A stretch of DNA of 64,000 nucleotides from Bradyrhizobium sp. 132 (GTDB lineage: Bacteria > Pseudomonadota > Alphaproteobacteria > Rhizobiales > Xanthobacteraceae): NCBI RefSeq assembly GCF_023074185.1, contig NZ_JADPKY010000078.1, positions 1 through 64,000 of the forward strand, written 5' to 3'. Shown here piece after piece: positions 26,508-36,395 of this stretch (the stretch's first letter is position 1; every line of letters starts with the position of its first letter). Both the position numbers and the translations under genes were made by a program. Below the pieces are notes generated by a model. It had not been told where the DNA came from. It searched no databases and was given only the letters and a program-made list of their open reading frames with translations.

Positions 26508-28424
26508 ATGAACATGATCGTCACCCCCGCTTCGCCCGCCACGCCGAACGGCACCACGCGGCCCCAAGTCCGCATCGTCATCGTCGGCCATGTCGACCAC
26601 GGCAAGTCGACGCTGGTCGGCCGCCTGCTGCACGAGACCGGCAGCCTGCCCGACGGCAAGCTCGAGATGCTCAAGGCCGTCAGCGCGCGGCGCGGCATGC
26701 CGTTCGAATGGTCATTCCTGCTCGATGCGCTCCAGACCGAGCGCGACCAGGGCATCACCATCGACACCACGCAGATCCGCTTCCGCACCAATTCGCGCGA
26801 CATCGTGCTGATCGACGCGCCCGGCCACGCCGAATTCCTGCGCAACATGATCACCGGCGCCTCGCAGGCCGACGGCGCGGTGCTGATCATCGACGCGCTC
26901 GAAGGCGTGCGCGATCAGACCCGACGACACGGCTATCTCTTGCATCTGCTCGGCGTGAAGCAGGTCGCGGTCGTCGTCAACAAGATGGACCGCGTCGACT
27001 TCTCCGCCGAGCGCTTCAACGAAATCAGCGACGAGATCTCGGCGCATCTGCTGGGCCTCGGCGTGAAGCCCACGGCCGTGATTCCGATTTCCGCCCGCGA
27101 CGGCGACGGCGTCGCCGAGCGCACCGACCGGATCGGCTGGTACAAGGGCCCGACTGTGGTCGAGGCGCTGGACAGGCTCGAGCCGGCCCAGCCGCTGGAG
27201 GCGCTGGCGCTGCGGCTGCCGGTGCAGGCGATCTACAAATTCGACGACCGCCGCATCGTGGCTGGCCGTATCGAATCCGGCAGCCTCATCGCCGGCGACG
27301 AGATCGTGATCATGCCGGCCGGCAAGATCGCCAGGATCAAGACGGTCGAGAGCTGGCCGGTGACGCCGGTTGCGGGACGCCAGGGTGCGGGCCGGTCGGT
27401 CGGCATCACGCTCGACCGCGAGCTGTTCGTCGAGCGCGGCGATATCATCGCGCATGCCAACAGCGCCCCGCGTGAGACGCGGCGGTTGCGCGCGCGGATC
27501 TTCTGGCTGCACGACAAGCCGCTGGCCAAGGGCGACCAGCTCCTGGTGCGCTGCGGACCCAAGGAAAGCCGCGCCACCGTCGTCGCGATCGAGAAAGCCG
27601 TCGATCCGGGCGAACTGTCGAGCGTCGAGAACAAAGCGATCGGCCTCAACCATGTCGGCGAGATCGACATCTCTCTTTCGAATTCGATTGCAACCGACCC
27701 CTACACCGAGAACCCGCGCACCGGCCGCATCGTGATCGAGGTGTCTGGGCGCATCGCGGGCGGCGGCCTCGTGCTGTCGGTCGATGCCGGCCAGCGCGCC
27801 CTGCCCGTGGACATCGTGCCGGTGGAATCCGCGCTGCGGCCCGACGAACGGTCTGCGCGCTATCAGCACAACGGCGCCGTGGTCTGGCTTACGGGCCTGC
27901 CGGCGTCCGGCAAGTCGACGCTGGCGAAGGCGCTGGAGCGGCGGCTGTTTTCGAATGGCGGCTCGCCGATCCTGCTCGACGGCGACACGCTGCGCGCCGG
28001 GCTCAACAGCGATCTCGGCTTCTCGGCCGCCGATCGCAGCGAGAACATCCGCCGTCTCGCCGAAGTGGCGACGCATCTCGCGCGCAACGGCCACATCGCC
28101 ATCGTCGCCGCGGTCTCGCCCGCCCGCGAGGACCGCGCCGCCGCGCGCCACATCGCCGACACTTCGTTCCGCGAGATTCATGTCGCGACCCCGGCCGGCG
28201 TGTGCGAAGAGCGCGATCCCAAGGGACACTACAAGAAGGCCCGCGCCGGCGCGCTCGCGTCGTTCACCGGCATCGGCAACGATTACGAGACGCCGCAGGC
28301 CGCCGAGCTCGTGATCGACACCTCGACGCGGACGGTCGCCGAGGCGGCCGACGAGATCGAGCAGATGCTGAAGACGACCGGCGTGCTGTTCGACGAAGTC
28401 GTGGACCTCGCCGCGAATATTTGA
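26508..28424 (+). CDS. cysNC: Bifunctional sulfate adenylyltransferase subunit 1 / adenylylsulfate kinase
   Basis: A 638-residue fusion. Residues 1-440 are the GTPase subunit of ATP sulfurylase: [27 protein letters not shown] and NKMDRVDF are G1, G3 and G4, followed by two beta-barrel domains. Residues from about 450 are APS kinase with Walker [10 protein letters not shown], the [12 protein letters not shown] block and a lid with DPKGHYKKA. It is the same architecture as rhizobial NodQ/CysNC. The GTPase drives APS synthesis and the kinase makes PAPS. Because CysH here looks APS-specific, PAPS is probably for sulfotransferases or regulation. Confidence 0.94.
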   Translation: MNMIVTPASPATPNGTTRPQVRIVIVGHVDHGKSTLVGRLLHETGSLPDGKLEMLKAVSARRGMPFEWSFLLDALQTERDQGITIDTTQIRFRTNSRDIVLIDAPGHAEFLRNMITGASQADGAVLIIDALEGVRDQTRRHGYLLHLLGVKQVAVVVNKMDRVDFSAERFNEISDEISAHLLGLGVKPTAVIPISARDGDGVAERTDRIGWYKGPTVVEALDRLEPAQPLEALALRLPVQAIYKFDDRRIVAGRIESGSLIAGDEIVIMPAGKIARIKTVESWPVTPVAGRQGAGRSVGITLDRELFVERGDIIAHANSAPRETRRLRARIFWLHDKPLAKGDQLLVRCGPKESRATVVAIEKAVDPGELSSVENKAIGLNHVGEIDISLSNSIATDPYTENPRTGRIVIEVSGRIAGGGLVLSVDAGQRALPVDIVPVESALRPDERSARYQHNGAVVWLTGLPASGKSTLAKALERRLFSNGGSPILLDGDTLRAGLNSDLGFSAADRSENIRRLAEVATHLARNGHIAIVAAVSPAREDRAAARHIADTSFREIHVATPAGVCEERDPKGHYKKARAGALASFTGIGNDYETPQAAELVIDTSTRTVAEAADEIEQMLKTTGVLFDEVVDLAANI

Positions 28425-28431
28425 AGCCGGG

Positions 28432-28560
28432 CTGCTGCTCCGCTGTCGTCGGCCGGCTTGCCCCGGCGACCCAGTATTCCACCGACAGCAGTGATTCAGC
28501 CAGAGGCCGCGGCGTACTGGATTCCCCGCCTTCGCGGGGAATGATGCCGGTGCGTGGGCC
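28432..28560. repeat. Intergenic repeat with a CCCCGCCTTCGCGGGG hairpin
   Basis: A perfect hairpin ATTCCCCGC-CTTC-GCGGGGAAT occupies 28521-28542. It is preceded by GCTTGCCCCGGCGACCCAG at about 28450. The style matches other Bradyrhizobium interspersed repeats, including the arms at 9870-9990. It lies between cysNC and malate synthase and probably ends the cys transcript. The rest of the 286-base gap shows nothing I can assign. Confidence 0.5.
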
Positions 28561-28710
28561 GCCCACCGCGCCTTGACATTTTTCGGGGGCCTTCTCACGG
28601 CCCCGATTTTGGGGCTAATAAGGCCCCGAAAGCTGCTCCCTTGGGGCGCATTTTGCTGCTGTCTGGTCAAAAGCAGCCAAAAACATCGATTTCCAACGAG
28701 AAAGCCCATC

Positions 28711-30876
28711 ATGGAACGCGTCGACGCCCACGGATTGAAGATCGCTCCCGTCCTGTTCGATTTCATCGCCAAGGAAGCGGCCCCGAAGACGGGAATCGCG
28801 CCGGATGCGTTCTGGGCCGGGCTCGCCGCTATCATCAAGGAGCTGGGGCCGAAGAACCGCGCATTGCTGGCGGTGCGCGACACGCTGCAGGCCAAGATCG
28901 ACGACTGGCACCGCGCCAACAAGGGCAAGGCGTTCGACCTCAATGCCTATACCGCTTTCCTCAAGGAGATCGGCTATCTCGTCCCTGAGCCGGTGACGCA
29001 GAAGGTCGAGACGACCAATGTGGACGAGGAGATCGGCAAGATCTGCGGCCCGCAGCTCGTCGTGCCCCTGACCAATGCACGCTACGCGTTGAACGCGGCG
29101 AATGCGCGCTGGGGCTCGCTCTATGACGCCTTCTACGGCACCGATGCGATCCCGCACGATCCTTCCGAGAGCGGCAAGGGCTACAACAAGGCGCGCGGCG
29201 ACAAGGTAATCGCGAAAGCAAAAGCGTTCCTCGATGCCGCCGTGCCGCTGGCGACCGGCAGCCACACCGACATCACCGCCTATAGCGTCGTCGCGGGCCA
29301 GCTCGCGGTGAAGCTGAAGAGCGGCAACGCGACCGCGCTGAAGAACGCCGCCCAATTCGCGGGCTTCCAGGGCGATGCTGCCGCACCGAGCGCGGTGCTG
29401 CTCGTCAACAACGGCATGCATGTCGAGGTAAAGATCGACCGCAGCAGCACGATCGGCAAGGACGATCCGGCCGGCGTCGCCGACATGATCATGGAGTCCG
29501 CGGTCTCCACGATTCTCGACATGGAGGATTCGGTCGCGGCGGTCGATGCCGAGGACAAGGTGCTGGTCTATCGCAACACGCTCGGCCTGATGAACGGCAC
29601 GCTGACGGCCGATTTCGAGAAAGGCGGCAAGACGCTGACGCGCTCGCTCAATGCCGACCGCAGCTACAAGACGCCGGATGGCAAGGGCGAGGTCAAGCTG
29701 CACGGCCGCAGCCTGCTGCTGATGCGCAATTGCGGTCACCACATGTTCACCGACGCGGTGCTGGACGAAAAGGGCGAGGAGATTCCGGAAGGCCTGCTCG
29801 ATGCAGCCGTGTCCGGGCTTCTTGCCGTTCACGACGTCAAGGGCAACTCCAAGGTCAAGAACAGCCGCACGGGATCTGCCTATATCGTCAAGCCGAAGAT
29901 GCACGGCCCCGACGAGGTGTCGCTGACCTGCGAGATCTTCGACCGCGTCGAGAAGATGCTGTCGCTGCCCGAGAACACGCTCAAGGTCGGCATCATGGAC
30001 GAGGAGCGGCGCACCACCGTCAACCTCAAGGCCTGCATCCAGCGCGCCTCCAAGCGCATCATGTTCATCAACACCGGCTTCCTCGACCGCACCGGCGACG
30101 AGATCCACACCTCGATGGAAGCGGGTCCGATGATCCGCAAGAACGAGATGAAGGCGCAGCCCTGGATCAAGGCCTATGAGGACTGGAACGTGGATATGGG
30201 CCTGACCTGTGGCCTGCCCGGCCACGCCCAGATCGGCAAGGGCATGTGGGCCGCGCCGGACAAGATGGCGGACATGCTGGCGCAGAAGCTCGCCCATCCG
30301 CAGGCCGGTGCCACCACCGCCTGGGTGCCCTCGCCGACCGCCGCGACCCTGCACGCGCTGCACTACCACCAGGTCAACGTCGCCGCGCGCCAGCAGGAGC
30401 TCACCAAGGGCGGCCCGCGCGCAAAACTCTCCGACATCCTCACTATTCCGGTGTCGAAGTCGAACTGGGCGCCCGACGACGTCAAGCAGGAGATCGACAA
30501 CAACTGCCAGGGTATTCTGGGCTATGTCGTGCGCTGGATCGACCAGGGCGTCGGCTGCTCCAAGGTGCCCGACATCCACGACGTCGGCCTGATGGAAGAC
30601 CGCGCCACCTTGCGCATCTCCAGCCAGCACCTCGCCAACTGGCTGCACCAGGGCGTCATCACCGAAGCGCAGGTGATGGAGTCACTCAAGCGCATGGCGG
30701 TCGTGGTCGACAAGCAGAATGCCGGCGATGCCATCTACAAGCCGATGGCGCCGGCGTTCGACGGCACAGCCTTCAAGGCCGCCTGCGACCTCGTCTTCAA
30801 GGGCCGCGAGCAGCCGAACGGCTACACCGAATACATTCTCACCGCCCGCCGCCGCGAGGCCAAGGCCAACGGCTGA
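28711..30876 (+). CDS. glcB: Malate synthase G
   Basis: A 721-residue cytoplasmic enzyme condensing glyoxylate and acetyl-CoA to malate. Start [18 protein letters not shown] matches the family; in-frame codons upstream do not. Seen: [37 protein letters not shown], the Mg-binding and catalytic [12 protein letters not shown] block, [16 protein letters not shown] and the C-terminal [14 protein letters not shown]. Length equals E. coli GlcB (723). It serves growth on glyoxylate, glycolate, acetate or PHB-derived acetyl units. It is monocistronic with a strong terminator. Confidence 0.96.
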   Translation: MERVDAHGLKIAPVLFDFIAKEAAPKTGIAPDAFWAGLAAIIKELGPKNRALLAVRDTLQAKIDDWHRANKGKAFDLNAYTAFLKEIGYLVPEPVTQKVETTNVDEEIGKICGPQLVVPLTNARYALNAANARWGSLYDAFYGTDAIPHDPSESGKGYNKARGDKVIAKAKAFLDAAVPLATGSHTDITAYSVVAGQLAVKLKSGNATALKNAAQFAGFQGDAAAPSAVLLVNNGMHVEVKIDRSSTIGKDDPAGVADMIMESAVSTILDMEDSVAAVDAEDKVLVYRNTLGLMNGTLTADFEKGGKTLTRSLNADRSYKTPDGKGEVKLHGRSLLLMRNCGHHMFTDAVLDEKGEEIPEGLLDAAVSGLLAVHDVKGNSKVKNSRTGSAYIVKPKMHGPDEVSLTCEIFDRVEKMLSLPENTLKVGIMDEERRTTVNLKACIQRASKRIMFINTGFLDRTGDEIHTSMEAGPMIRKNEMKAQPWIKAYEDWNVDMGLTCGLPGHAQIGKGMWAAPDKMADMLAQKLAHPQAGATTAWVPSPTAATLHALHYHQVNVAARQQELTKGGPRAKLSDILTIPVSKSNWAPDDVKQEIDNNCQGILGYVVRWIDQGVGCSKVPDIHDVGLMEDRATLRISSQHLANWLHQGVITEAQVMESLKRMAVVVDKQNAGDAIYKPMAPAFDGTAFKAACDLVFKGREQPNGYTEYILTARRREAKANG

Positions 30877-30895
30877 GCCCGATCGGTCTCATGCC

Positions 30896-30927
30896 AAAGC
30901 CCCGGCTCGCGCCGGGGCTTTCTTGTT
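30896..30927 (+). terminator. Rho-independent terminator after glcB
   Basis: Stem AAAGCCCCGGC-TCGC-GCCGGGGCTTT (arms 30896-30906 and 30911-30921, perfect) is followed by CTTGTTT. It also works in the opposite sense (AAAGCC arm) for the small membrane-protein gene that converges on it. Confidence 0.88.
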
Positions 30928-30944
30928 TGCGGTAGCACCGTCCG

Positions 30945-31100
30945 CTAGAACACTGCGAGATATTTCAGCAGCGACACGATACCGATGATGATGACGACAA
31001 CGCGCGCGATCTGCTTGGCTCGGCCATCCATCGGCAACATGTTGATGAGGTAAAGCACGAGAATGACGACGAGAAAGGTGACGAGTACGCCGACCAGCAT
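30945..31100 (-). CDS. 51-residue Thivi_2564-family membrane protein
   Basis: A short reading frame below usual length cut-offs. It encodes two hydrophobic helices (about residues 3-22 and 33-50) joined by a turn NMLPMDGRAKQI. That pattern, LYLIN-LP-DGR-KQI, is the mark of the Thivi_2564 family of tiny two-helix membrane proteins of unknown function. The start has an excellent ribosome site (AAAGGGGGG, nine bases before the ATG). Forty-two bases upstream of the ATG begins a perfect EcfG promoter, so it is probably a general-stress membrane peptide. The real gene is set by the ribosome site, the codon pattern and the promoter together. Confidence 0.85.
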   Translation of the reverse strand: MLVGVLVTFLVVILVLYLINMLPMDGRAKQIARVVVIIIGIVSLLKYLAVF

Positions 31101-31141
31101 CGCTGGGACCCCCCTTTAGGCAAAGTTGCTGACGGTTTCAC

Positions 31142-31166
31142 AACGCGCAACTCCCGCACCGGTTCC
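31142..31166 (-). promoter_or_regulatory. EcfG promoter of the 51-residue membrane protein gene
   Basis: On the minus strand GGAAC (31166-31162), 16 bases, CGTT (31145-31142): an exact match to the alphaproteobacterial general-stress consensus. The predicted start point at about 31135 gives a leader of about 35 bases. Confidence 0.8.
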
Positions 31167-31374
31167 ATCGCCGCAACCCTCTGCAACTTCTAGTAAATAC
31201 GTACTTCTACGATCCGCCGGCCTGCCTAAAACTTTACCCTTTTCCTTTCAGATGCAGAAACCGTTTGGGTCCTGAGCCGCAAACGGCATGCGATTGCCGA
31301 TTCTTGCGTGCCCCTCTTTTCCGATGTTGCCCGGGGCGACGTCACGAACTTTGCAACGGGAATTGGGGACTTCG

Positions 31375-33468
31375 ATGCTGAATCGTCTGACCGTATCCGC
31401 GCTGCTGAAGGCGGTGATCGCGATCACGTCGGTCTGTGTGGTGATCTCGCTCTCGCTTACTGCCTACGAGTCGTGGGATCGCCTCAGGACCGCCAACCGC
31501 ATCTCGCAGATCGCCGACGCCTCCGCCGATTTGTTCAAGGCGATGCACAATCTGCGCACCGACCGGTCGACCACGTCACGGCTGCTGAACGCGACCGAGC
31601 CGATGGACCCCGAAATCGAGAAATATCTGCGGAGCCTGCGCGATGCGCAGATGCCGGCGATGGCTCGCGCGCTCAAGCTGCTGCCTAGCATCGACTTTCC
31701 GCAATCGGGCACGATGGTGCCGGAGCTGGCTCGCCTCTACAAGCTGCTGATCGAGGAGCAAACGCAGTTCTGGGACGACGTCGCCAAGGCCAAGGATCAA
31801 CGCCGGGCCGGCCTGACCAAGGAATACATGGAGACGACCCAAGGCCTGCTCGATGTGCTCGACAGGCTGTCGAACACGCTAGCCGGCACTGTCAACCATC
31901 AGGACGCCACGATCGACCAATTGCTGTCGATCAAGCAGAACGCCTGGCTGCTGCGCAACACTGCAGGCGAAGCCTCGCTGATCGTCTCGACCGGGCTGGC
32001 GGCGGGGAAGATCACGCCAGAGGGCCGCTACAACTACACCCAATATGTCGGCGGCACGGCGGCGATGTGGAAGGCGCTGGAATTGTCGACGTTTGGCATG
32101 CAACTGGCACCGGCGCTGACCTCTGCCGTGGCTGCTGCCAAGACCGCCTATTTCGAGCCGCAATATTTGGCCTTGCGCGACCGCCTTGCGGACGCGCTGG
32201 TAAAGAGCGAGAAGCCCGAGATGACCGCCAACCAGTGGAGCCCGCTCACGGTCGGCCGCATGGCAAGCGCGGTCGCGGTAGCGGAAGCCGCGCTCGACGC
32301 CGCCAGGACGCATACGCTGGAGCAGCGCAGTGGCGCGCAGCGCGCCCTGATCGTGCAGCTCACGCTGCTAGCGCTCGCCATGGGGCTCGCCGTCGGCGCG
32401 ATCATGCTGGTCAGCCGCCGCGTCATCACTCCGCTCAACACCATCCGCAATGCCATGCTGAAGGTCGCCGGCGGCGACCTCGCGGTCGACAGCGGCTATC
32501 TCGATCGCCAGGACGAGATCGGCGCGCTTGCCGGCGCACTGGAGACCTTCAAGCAGCAGGCCAACGAGAAGCTCAAGATCGAGGCGCACGAGCGCGAGCG
32601 CAATGTGGGCGCCATCGCGCGCCAGCGCGCGGTCGAGGCCTATGTCGGCGAGTTCGAGGGCGCGGTGCGCAAGACGCTCGGCGAATTGAGCGAAGCCTCC
32701 GGCGAAATGCGCAAGACCTCGGGCGATCTGTCCGCGGTGTCGCGCCAGACCAACGACCGCGTGCAAATCGCCGGCAAGGCCTCCAACGACGCCTCGATGA
32801 GCGTCGACAGCGTCGCTGCCGCCGCCGAGGAGCTGTCAGCCTCGATCAACGACATCAGCCAGCAGGCCGCGCACGCCGCAGGCATCGCCAGCCGCGCCGT
32901 CAACCAGGCCCGCGAAACCGACAGCACCGTTCAGGGGCTAGCACAATCCGCGGGACGCATCGGCGAGGTCGTAGGTCTCATCAACACCATTGCGGCACAG
33001 ACCAATCTGCTGGCGCTGAACGCCACGATCGAGGCCGCGCGCGCCGGCGAAGCGGGGCGCGGGTTTGCGGTTGTGGCATCCGAGGTGAAGTCACTGGCGA
33101 GCCAGACCGCCAAGGCGACCGAGGAGATTTCGGAGCAGATCGCCGACATCCAGAAGGTCGCCGGCGATGCCATCAACGCGATCCAGGCGATCGGCGGCAT
33201 CATCGGCGAGGTCAATGAAGTCGCCACCGCCATCGCCGCCGCCGTACAGGAGCAGGGCGCGGCGACCCAGGAGATCACCCGCAGCACGCAATACGCGGCG
33301 CAGGGCACCAAGAACGTTTCGGAGAATATTTCCGGCGTAAAGGCCGACGCAGATACCGCAGCCGGGGCCGCCGAGAACGTCAAGCAAGCCTCCGAAACGC
33401 TGGAAACGCAGAGCCGCCAGCTCGGTCATCAGGTCAGCGACTTCCTGGGCAAGATCCGGGCGGCGTAG
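31375..33468 (+). CDS. Methyl-accepting chemotaxis protein
   Basis: A 697-residue transmembrane chemoreceptor. TM1 is about residues 8-30 and TM2 about 325-345 ([21 protein letters not shown]). They enclose a roughly 290-residue helical periplasmic sensor of undefined type. A HAMP domain follows ([22 protein letters not shown]), then the signalling domain with the near-invariant hairpin [22 protein letters not shown] and [11 protein letters not shown]. Start MLNRLTVSA is chosen after GGGGAC; the frame is open 29 codons further up. No CheA/CheW genes adjoin it. No C-terminal NWETF-type CheR tether is seen. Confidence 0.93.
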   Translation: MLNRLTVSALLKAVIAITSVCVVISLSLTAYESWDRLRTANRISQIADASADLFKAMHNLRTDRSTTSRLLNATEPMDPEIEKYLRSLRDAQMPAMARALKLLPSIDFPQSGTMVPELARLYKLLIEEQTQFWDDVAKAKDQRRAGLTKEYMETTQGLLDVLDRLSNTLAGTVNHQDATIDQLLSIKQNAWLLRNTAGEASLIVSTGLAAGKITPEGRYNYTQYVGGTAAMWKALELSTFGMQLAPALTSAVAAAKTAYFEPQYLALRDRLADALVKSEKPEMTANQWSPLTVGRMASAVAVAEAALDAARTHTLEQRSGAQRALIVQLTLLALAMGLAVGAIMLVSRRVITPLNTIRNAMLKVAGGDLAVDSGYLDRQDEIGALAGALETFKQQANEKLKIEAHERERNVGAIARQRAVEAYVGEFEGAVRKTLGELSEASGEMRKTSGDLSAVSRQTNDRVQIAGKASNDASMSVDSVAAAAEELSASINDISQQAAHAAGIASRAVNQARETDSTVQGLAQSAGRIGEVVGLINTIAAQTNLLALNATIEAARAGEAGRGFAVVASEVKSLASQTAKATEEISEQIADIQKVAGDAINAIQAIGGIIGEVNEVATAIAAAVQEQGAATQEITRSTQYAAQGTKNVSENISGVKADADTAAGAAENVKQASETLETQSRQLGHQVSDFLGKIRAA

Positions 33469-33534
33469 GGCTGCGGGCGCTATCCGCTCACAGTCATCCT
33501 GGAGAAAGCCAGGACGACGTGGAAAGAGCTCCCC

Positions 33535-34188
33535 CTACTCCTTCGCCACCACCGGCACCTGGCGGAATCTTGCGCGCACCGAGTCCGGCAGCGGAGAGAA
33601 GTTCATCGCGACGCCGCGACGGTCGTTGGCATTGCGGCTGGCGACCACCAGGCCGTCCGCGCCCGCGACGATGTCGCCCTTGCGCAAGGTGGGATCGTCG
33701 TCGACCTTGACCTGAGCGAGCCCGGCCGGATCCTTGCCATTGCAGGTGCAGCCCGTCACGATCTCGTTGCGGTACCGGAAGGCGTTCGGCAGCTCGGAAT
33801 AGGATTTTCCCTTATCCGTCGTGGCGTCGTCGATATTGCCGCCATAGACCAGCGAAGTCTCCGAGGCCGGGCAGAAGCTCTTGCAGGACTGCGCCTTGCT
33901 CTCGGCATCGTTTCCCTGCGCCGGGAAATAGCGACCGTCGCAGCCGCGCACGCAATAGGCCGTGCCGCCGCCATAGGAGGCCCGCTGGCGCGGCGTGTCG
34001 TATCGCGGCATGTCATCGCCGGGGAACGGCATGCGGATCTCCGGCGCCAGCCGCGCGCGGAAGCCGCCGAACAGCGCCGAGAAAAAGTCCTCCGCGTGCG
34101 CCGACGGCGTCAGCGCGAGGCCGAAGGAGGCGACGGCGAAGAACGCCGCCGCGCCACTTGCCAGTTTGCCGATCGAACGTCTCTTCAT
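33535..34188 (-). CDS. DUF2865 exported protein
   Basis: A 217-residue secreted protein of DUF2865, common in Bradyrhizobiaceae and of unknown function. A signal peptide (about 1-32, ending AHA-ED) is followed by GGTAYCVRGCDGRYFPAQGN, CKSFCPA and GCTCNGKDPAG, giving six conserved cysteines likely to form disulfides in the periplasm. It lies 16 bases after the L,D-transpeptidase stop on the same strand and probably shares its stress promoter, hinting at a cell-wall-associated role. Confidence 0.9.
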   Translation of the reverse strand: MKRRSIGKLASGAAAFFAVASFGLALTPSAHAEDFFSALFGGFRARLAPEIRMPFPGDDMPRYDTPRQRASYGGGTAYCVRGCDGRYFPAQGNDAESKAQSCKSFCPASETSLVYGGNIDDATTDKGKSYSELPNAFRYRNEIVTGCTCNGKDPAGLAQVKVDDDPTLRKGDIVAGADGLVVASRNANDRRGVAMNFSPLPDSVRARFRQVPVVAKE

Positions 34189-34204
34189 GTAACCTCGCTC
34201 AACT

Positions 34205-34993
34205 CTAATTCACGGCCGACGTCGAAATGTTCAGCGCCTGCCTGCCTGAAGGTAACGTCGTCGGTGCCGGGCGCTTGCGCACGGAATCTCCGCCTCTCGC
34301 CATCAGCGGCGCGTTCTTCGGCAGCACCACGACCTTGGCGCCCACATTGACGCGGCTAAACAGGTCGGTGACGTCCTCGTTGGTCAGGCGGATGCAGCCG
34401 GACGAAACGAACTTGCCGATCGTGGTGGGATCGTTGGTGCCGTGGATGCGGTATTCGCTCGAACCGAGATACATAGCGCGCGCGCCGAGCGGATTGCCGG
34501 GACCGCCAGCGACGAAGCGCGGCAGATAGGGCTGGCGTGCGATCATCTCCGCCGGCGGGTGCCAGTCCGGCCATTCCGCTTTGCGGCTGACGCTCTGCAC
34601 GCCCGACCAGGTGAAGCCCTCGCGGCCGACGCCGACGCCATAACGGATGGCGCGGCCCTGGCCGAGCACATAATAAAGATAGGTGTTGTTGGTATCGATG
34701 ACGATAGTACCGGCCGGCTCGCTCCGGTCGAAGCTGACGATCTGCTTGCGCAGGCGATCGGGCAGTGCGGCATCCTCGTCGGAGGCCTGCGACTCCTGAC
34801 TCGCATAACCCGGCCTGGCATAGCCCTGCGAATAACCCTGATCCTGCGGATAGGTCTGCTCCTGCGGGTACGTATAACCCAGCGTCTGCGCGCTCGCGGT
34901 GCCGAACGGCACTGCCAGCAAAGCGGTTGTGAAGGCGAAAGCGGTGATGCGGCGCGGCGAAAAGCGGCGTCGGACTGCAGAGAACTTGGTCAT
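34205..34993 (-). CDS. L,D-transpeptidase (YkuD domain)
   Basis: A 262-residue periplasmic enzyme that forms 3-3 crosslinks in peptidoglycan or links lipoproteins to it. A signal peptide (about 1-35, ending ASA-QT) is followed by a short Gln/Tyr-rich linker with YPQ/YSQ repeats. The YkuD domain carries IHGTNDPTTIGKFVSSGCIRLTNEDV, in which the His and the SGCIRL cysteine are catalytic. A C-terminal basic tail follows. It is first in a two-gene unit with DUF2865. A match to the EcfG promoter consensus lies upstream, so it is likely a stress-induced wall-remodelling enzyme. Confidence 0.93.
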   Translation of the reverse strand: MTKFSAVRRRFSPRRITAFAFTTALLAVPFGTASAQTLGYTYPQEQTYPQDQGYSQGYARPGYASQESQASDEDAALPDRLRKQIVSFDRSEPAGTIVIDTNNTYLYYVLGQGRAIRYGVGVGREGFTWSGVQSVSRKAEWPDWHPPAEMIARQPYLPRFVAGGPGNPLGARAMYLGSSEYRIHGTNDPTTIGKFVSSGCIRLTNEDVTDLFSRVNVGAKVVVLPKNAPLMARGGDSVRKRPAPTTLPSGRQALNISTSAVN

Positions 34994-35041
34994 GTGCTGC
35001 CCCGTTGGATGCCTGCATCAGGGTGATGCGCTGATCCGATA

Positions 35042-35067
35042 AACGCGGCCGAGCCGCTATAAGTTCC
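35042..35067 (-). promoter_or_regulatory. EcfG promoter of the L,D-transpeptidase/DUF2865 unit
   Basis: Minus strand GGAAC (35067-35063), 17 bases, CGTT (35045-35042). The spacer is one base longer than in the other CGTT sites here but within the accepted 16-17 range. It lies about 50 bases before the ATG. Confidence 0.65.
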
Positions 35068-35126
35068 GCGGCGGGATGCGGCCGCCAAGTCACAGTCAAG
35101 CGAGCGTCTCTTCACGAAGCGGCGAT

Positions 35127-35151
35127 GGAACCGGTGGCGCGTTGGTACGTT
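35127..35151 (+). promoter_or_regulatory. EcfG promoter of the AI-2E-family permease gene
   Basis: GGAAC (35127-35131), 16 bases, CGTT (35148-35151), exact consensus. It points away from the L,D-transpeptidase promoter 60 bases to the left, making a divergent pair of general-stress promoters. Confidence 0.78.
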
Positions 35152-35202
35152 TCTCATTTCATAGGGCACGCGGACCGAAGCCTTCCGTGCCGGAGAGGTA
35201 TT

Positions 35203-36318
35203 GTGCGCGTCCTTCCCAGTGAACGTATGATTCCCGGCAACAGCGAAGGCACACCGCTCCCCGAGCGCCACGACGAACTTCCGCCAGTGATCCGGCGCAC
35301 CGAATTCGTCGCATTCGCGCTTGCGGGGCTGCTGCTGATCGCGGTGATCGCCGTTCTCTACGTCGGAAAGGCGTTCTTCCTGCCTGTCGTGATGGCGTTC
35401 GTCACCGGCACGATGCTGTCGCCGGCGGCAACCTTCCTGGAGGAGCGGAAGGTGCCGCGCGGGCTCGCGGCCGCGTCGATCGTGATCGCGGTGACCGCCG
35501 TGGTCGGCTTCATGGTCGCGCTGATCGCCTCACCGCTGATGGAATGGAGCTCGCGCCTGCCCGAACTCGGCGCGCAATTGAAGGACAAGCTGCACGTGTT
35601 CGACCGGCCGCTGGCGTTGTGGCAGGAGCTGCAGACGATGGTCGGCGGCGGCTCGGACGGCTTGCACAGCTTCCAGATGCTGAAATTCGAGTGGGTGCAG
35701 CCGACGCTGGAATTTTTGTCGCCAACCTTCACCGAATTCCTGCTGTTCTTCGTCACCCTCATCCTGTTCATCGCGAGCTGGCGCGACCTGCGCCGCGCGA
35801 TGATCATGACCTTCGGCGATCACGACGCACGGCTGCGCACGCTTCGTATCCTCAACGAGATCGAGGTCCATCTCGGCAACTATCTTCTGACCGTGACTGT
35901 CATCAATGTCGGCGTCGGCGTCGGCGCGGGCCTGGTCTGCGCGCTCATCGGCATGCCCAATCCCGCCGGCCTCGGCGCCCTCGCGGCCACCCTCAACTTT
36001 ATCCCGATCATCGGGCCGGTTGCGATGTTCGCCATTCTGGTCGTGGTCGGACTGGTCACTTTTCCGACCATTGGAGGTGGCCTGATGGCGGCGCTTGCCT
36101 TTGGTGGCCTCACCTTCCTGGAGGGGCACTTCGTCACACCAACCATCATCGGCCGGCGGCTGGAGCTCAATGCGCTCGCCGTGCTGCTGGCGCTGGCATT
36201 CTGGACATGGCTGTGGGGCCCGATGGGCGCGTTCCTGTCGTCGCCGCTTCTGATCGTCGCGCTGGTCCTGAAGGAGCATCTGCTGCCGACGGATTCGCCG
36301 CAGCTCCCACAAGGTTGA
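35203..36318 (+). CDS. AI-2E family transporter (UPF0118)
   Basis: A 371-residue membrane protein, if the GTG at 35203 is the start. That GTG follows GGAGAGG by a few bases; the ATG at 35227 (MIPGNSEG) is the alternative, with a poorer site. About eight transmembrane segments are seen: FVAFALAGLLLIAVIAVLYVG first, a central soluble stretch (about 100-165), then LGNYLLTVTVINVGVGVGAGL and LVCALIGMPNPAGLGALAATLNFIPIIG. The last is the family signature. The family includes autoinducer-2 exporters and Na+/H+ antiporters; the substrate here is unknown. It has its own EcfG promoter. Confidence 0.9.
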   Translation: MRVLPSERMIPGNSEGTPLPERHDELPPVIRRTEFVAFALAGLLLIAVIAVLYVGKAFFLPVVMAFVTGTMLSPAATFLEERKVPRGLAAASIVIAVTAVVGFMVALIASPLMEWSSRLPELGAQLKDKLHVFDRPLALWQELQTMVGGGSDGLHSFQMLKFEWVQPTLEFLSPTFTEFLLFFVTLILFIASWRDLRRAMIMTFGDHDARLRTLRILNEIEVHLGNYLLTVTVINVGVGVGAGLVCALIGMPNPAGLGALAATLNFIPIIGPVAMFAILVVVGLVTFPTIGGGLMAALAFGGLTFLEGHFVTPTIIGRRLELNALAVLLALAFWTWLWGPMGAFLSSPLLIVALVLKEHLLPTDSPQLPQG

Positions 36319-36332
36319 GAGGTTTCGATGAC

Positions 36333-36357
36333 GGAACTTCCGTCACGACGAAACGTT
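36333..36357 (+). promoter_or_regulatory. EcfG promoter of the DUF883 gene
   Basis: GGAAC (36333-36337), 16 bases, CGTT (36354-36357), exact consensus, ending 38 bases before the DUF883 ATG. Confidence 0.82.
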
Positions 36358-36395
36358 CTCCGCCCATCTCAACCGCCAACAGTTCGGAGCTCCCG

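Noticed and set aside
26712..28943. Very long minus-strand reading frame opposite cysNC and the glcB start
   Set aside because: It is antisense to a strongly conserved gene; its protein is a low-complexity Arg/Asp/Ala-rich shadow typical of high-GC codon use, with no family motif.
28615..30648. Long minus-strand reading frame opposite malate synthase
   Set aside because: Antisense shadow of glcB with no recognisable domain or ribosome site.
33480..33530. CATCCTGGAGAAAGCCAGGACG between the chemoreceptor and DUF2865 genes as a terminator or repeat
   Set aside because: The arms are short and imperfect; it may be a decayed intergenic repeat but cannot be supported alone.
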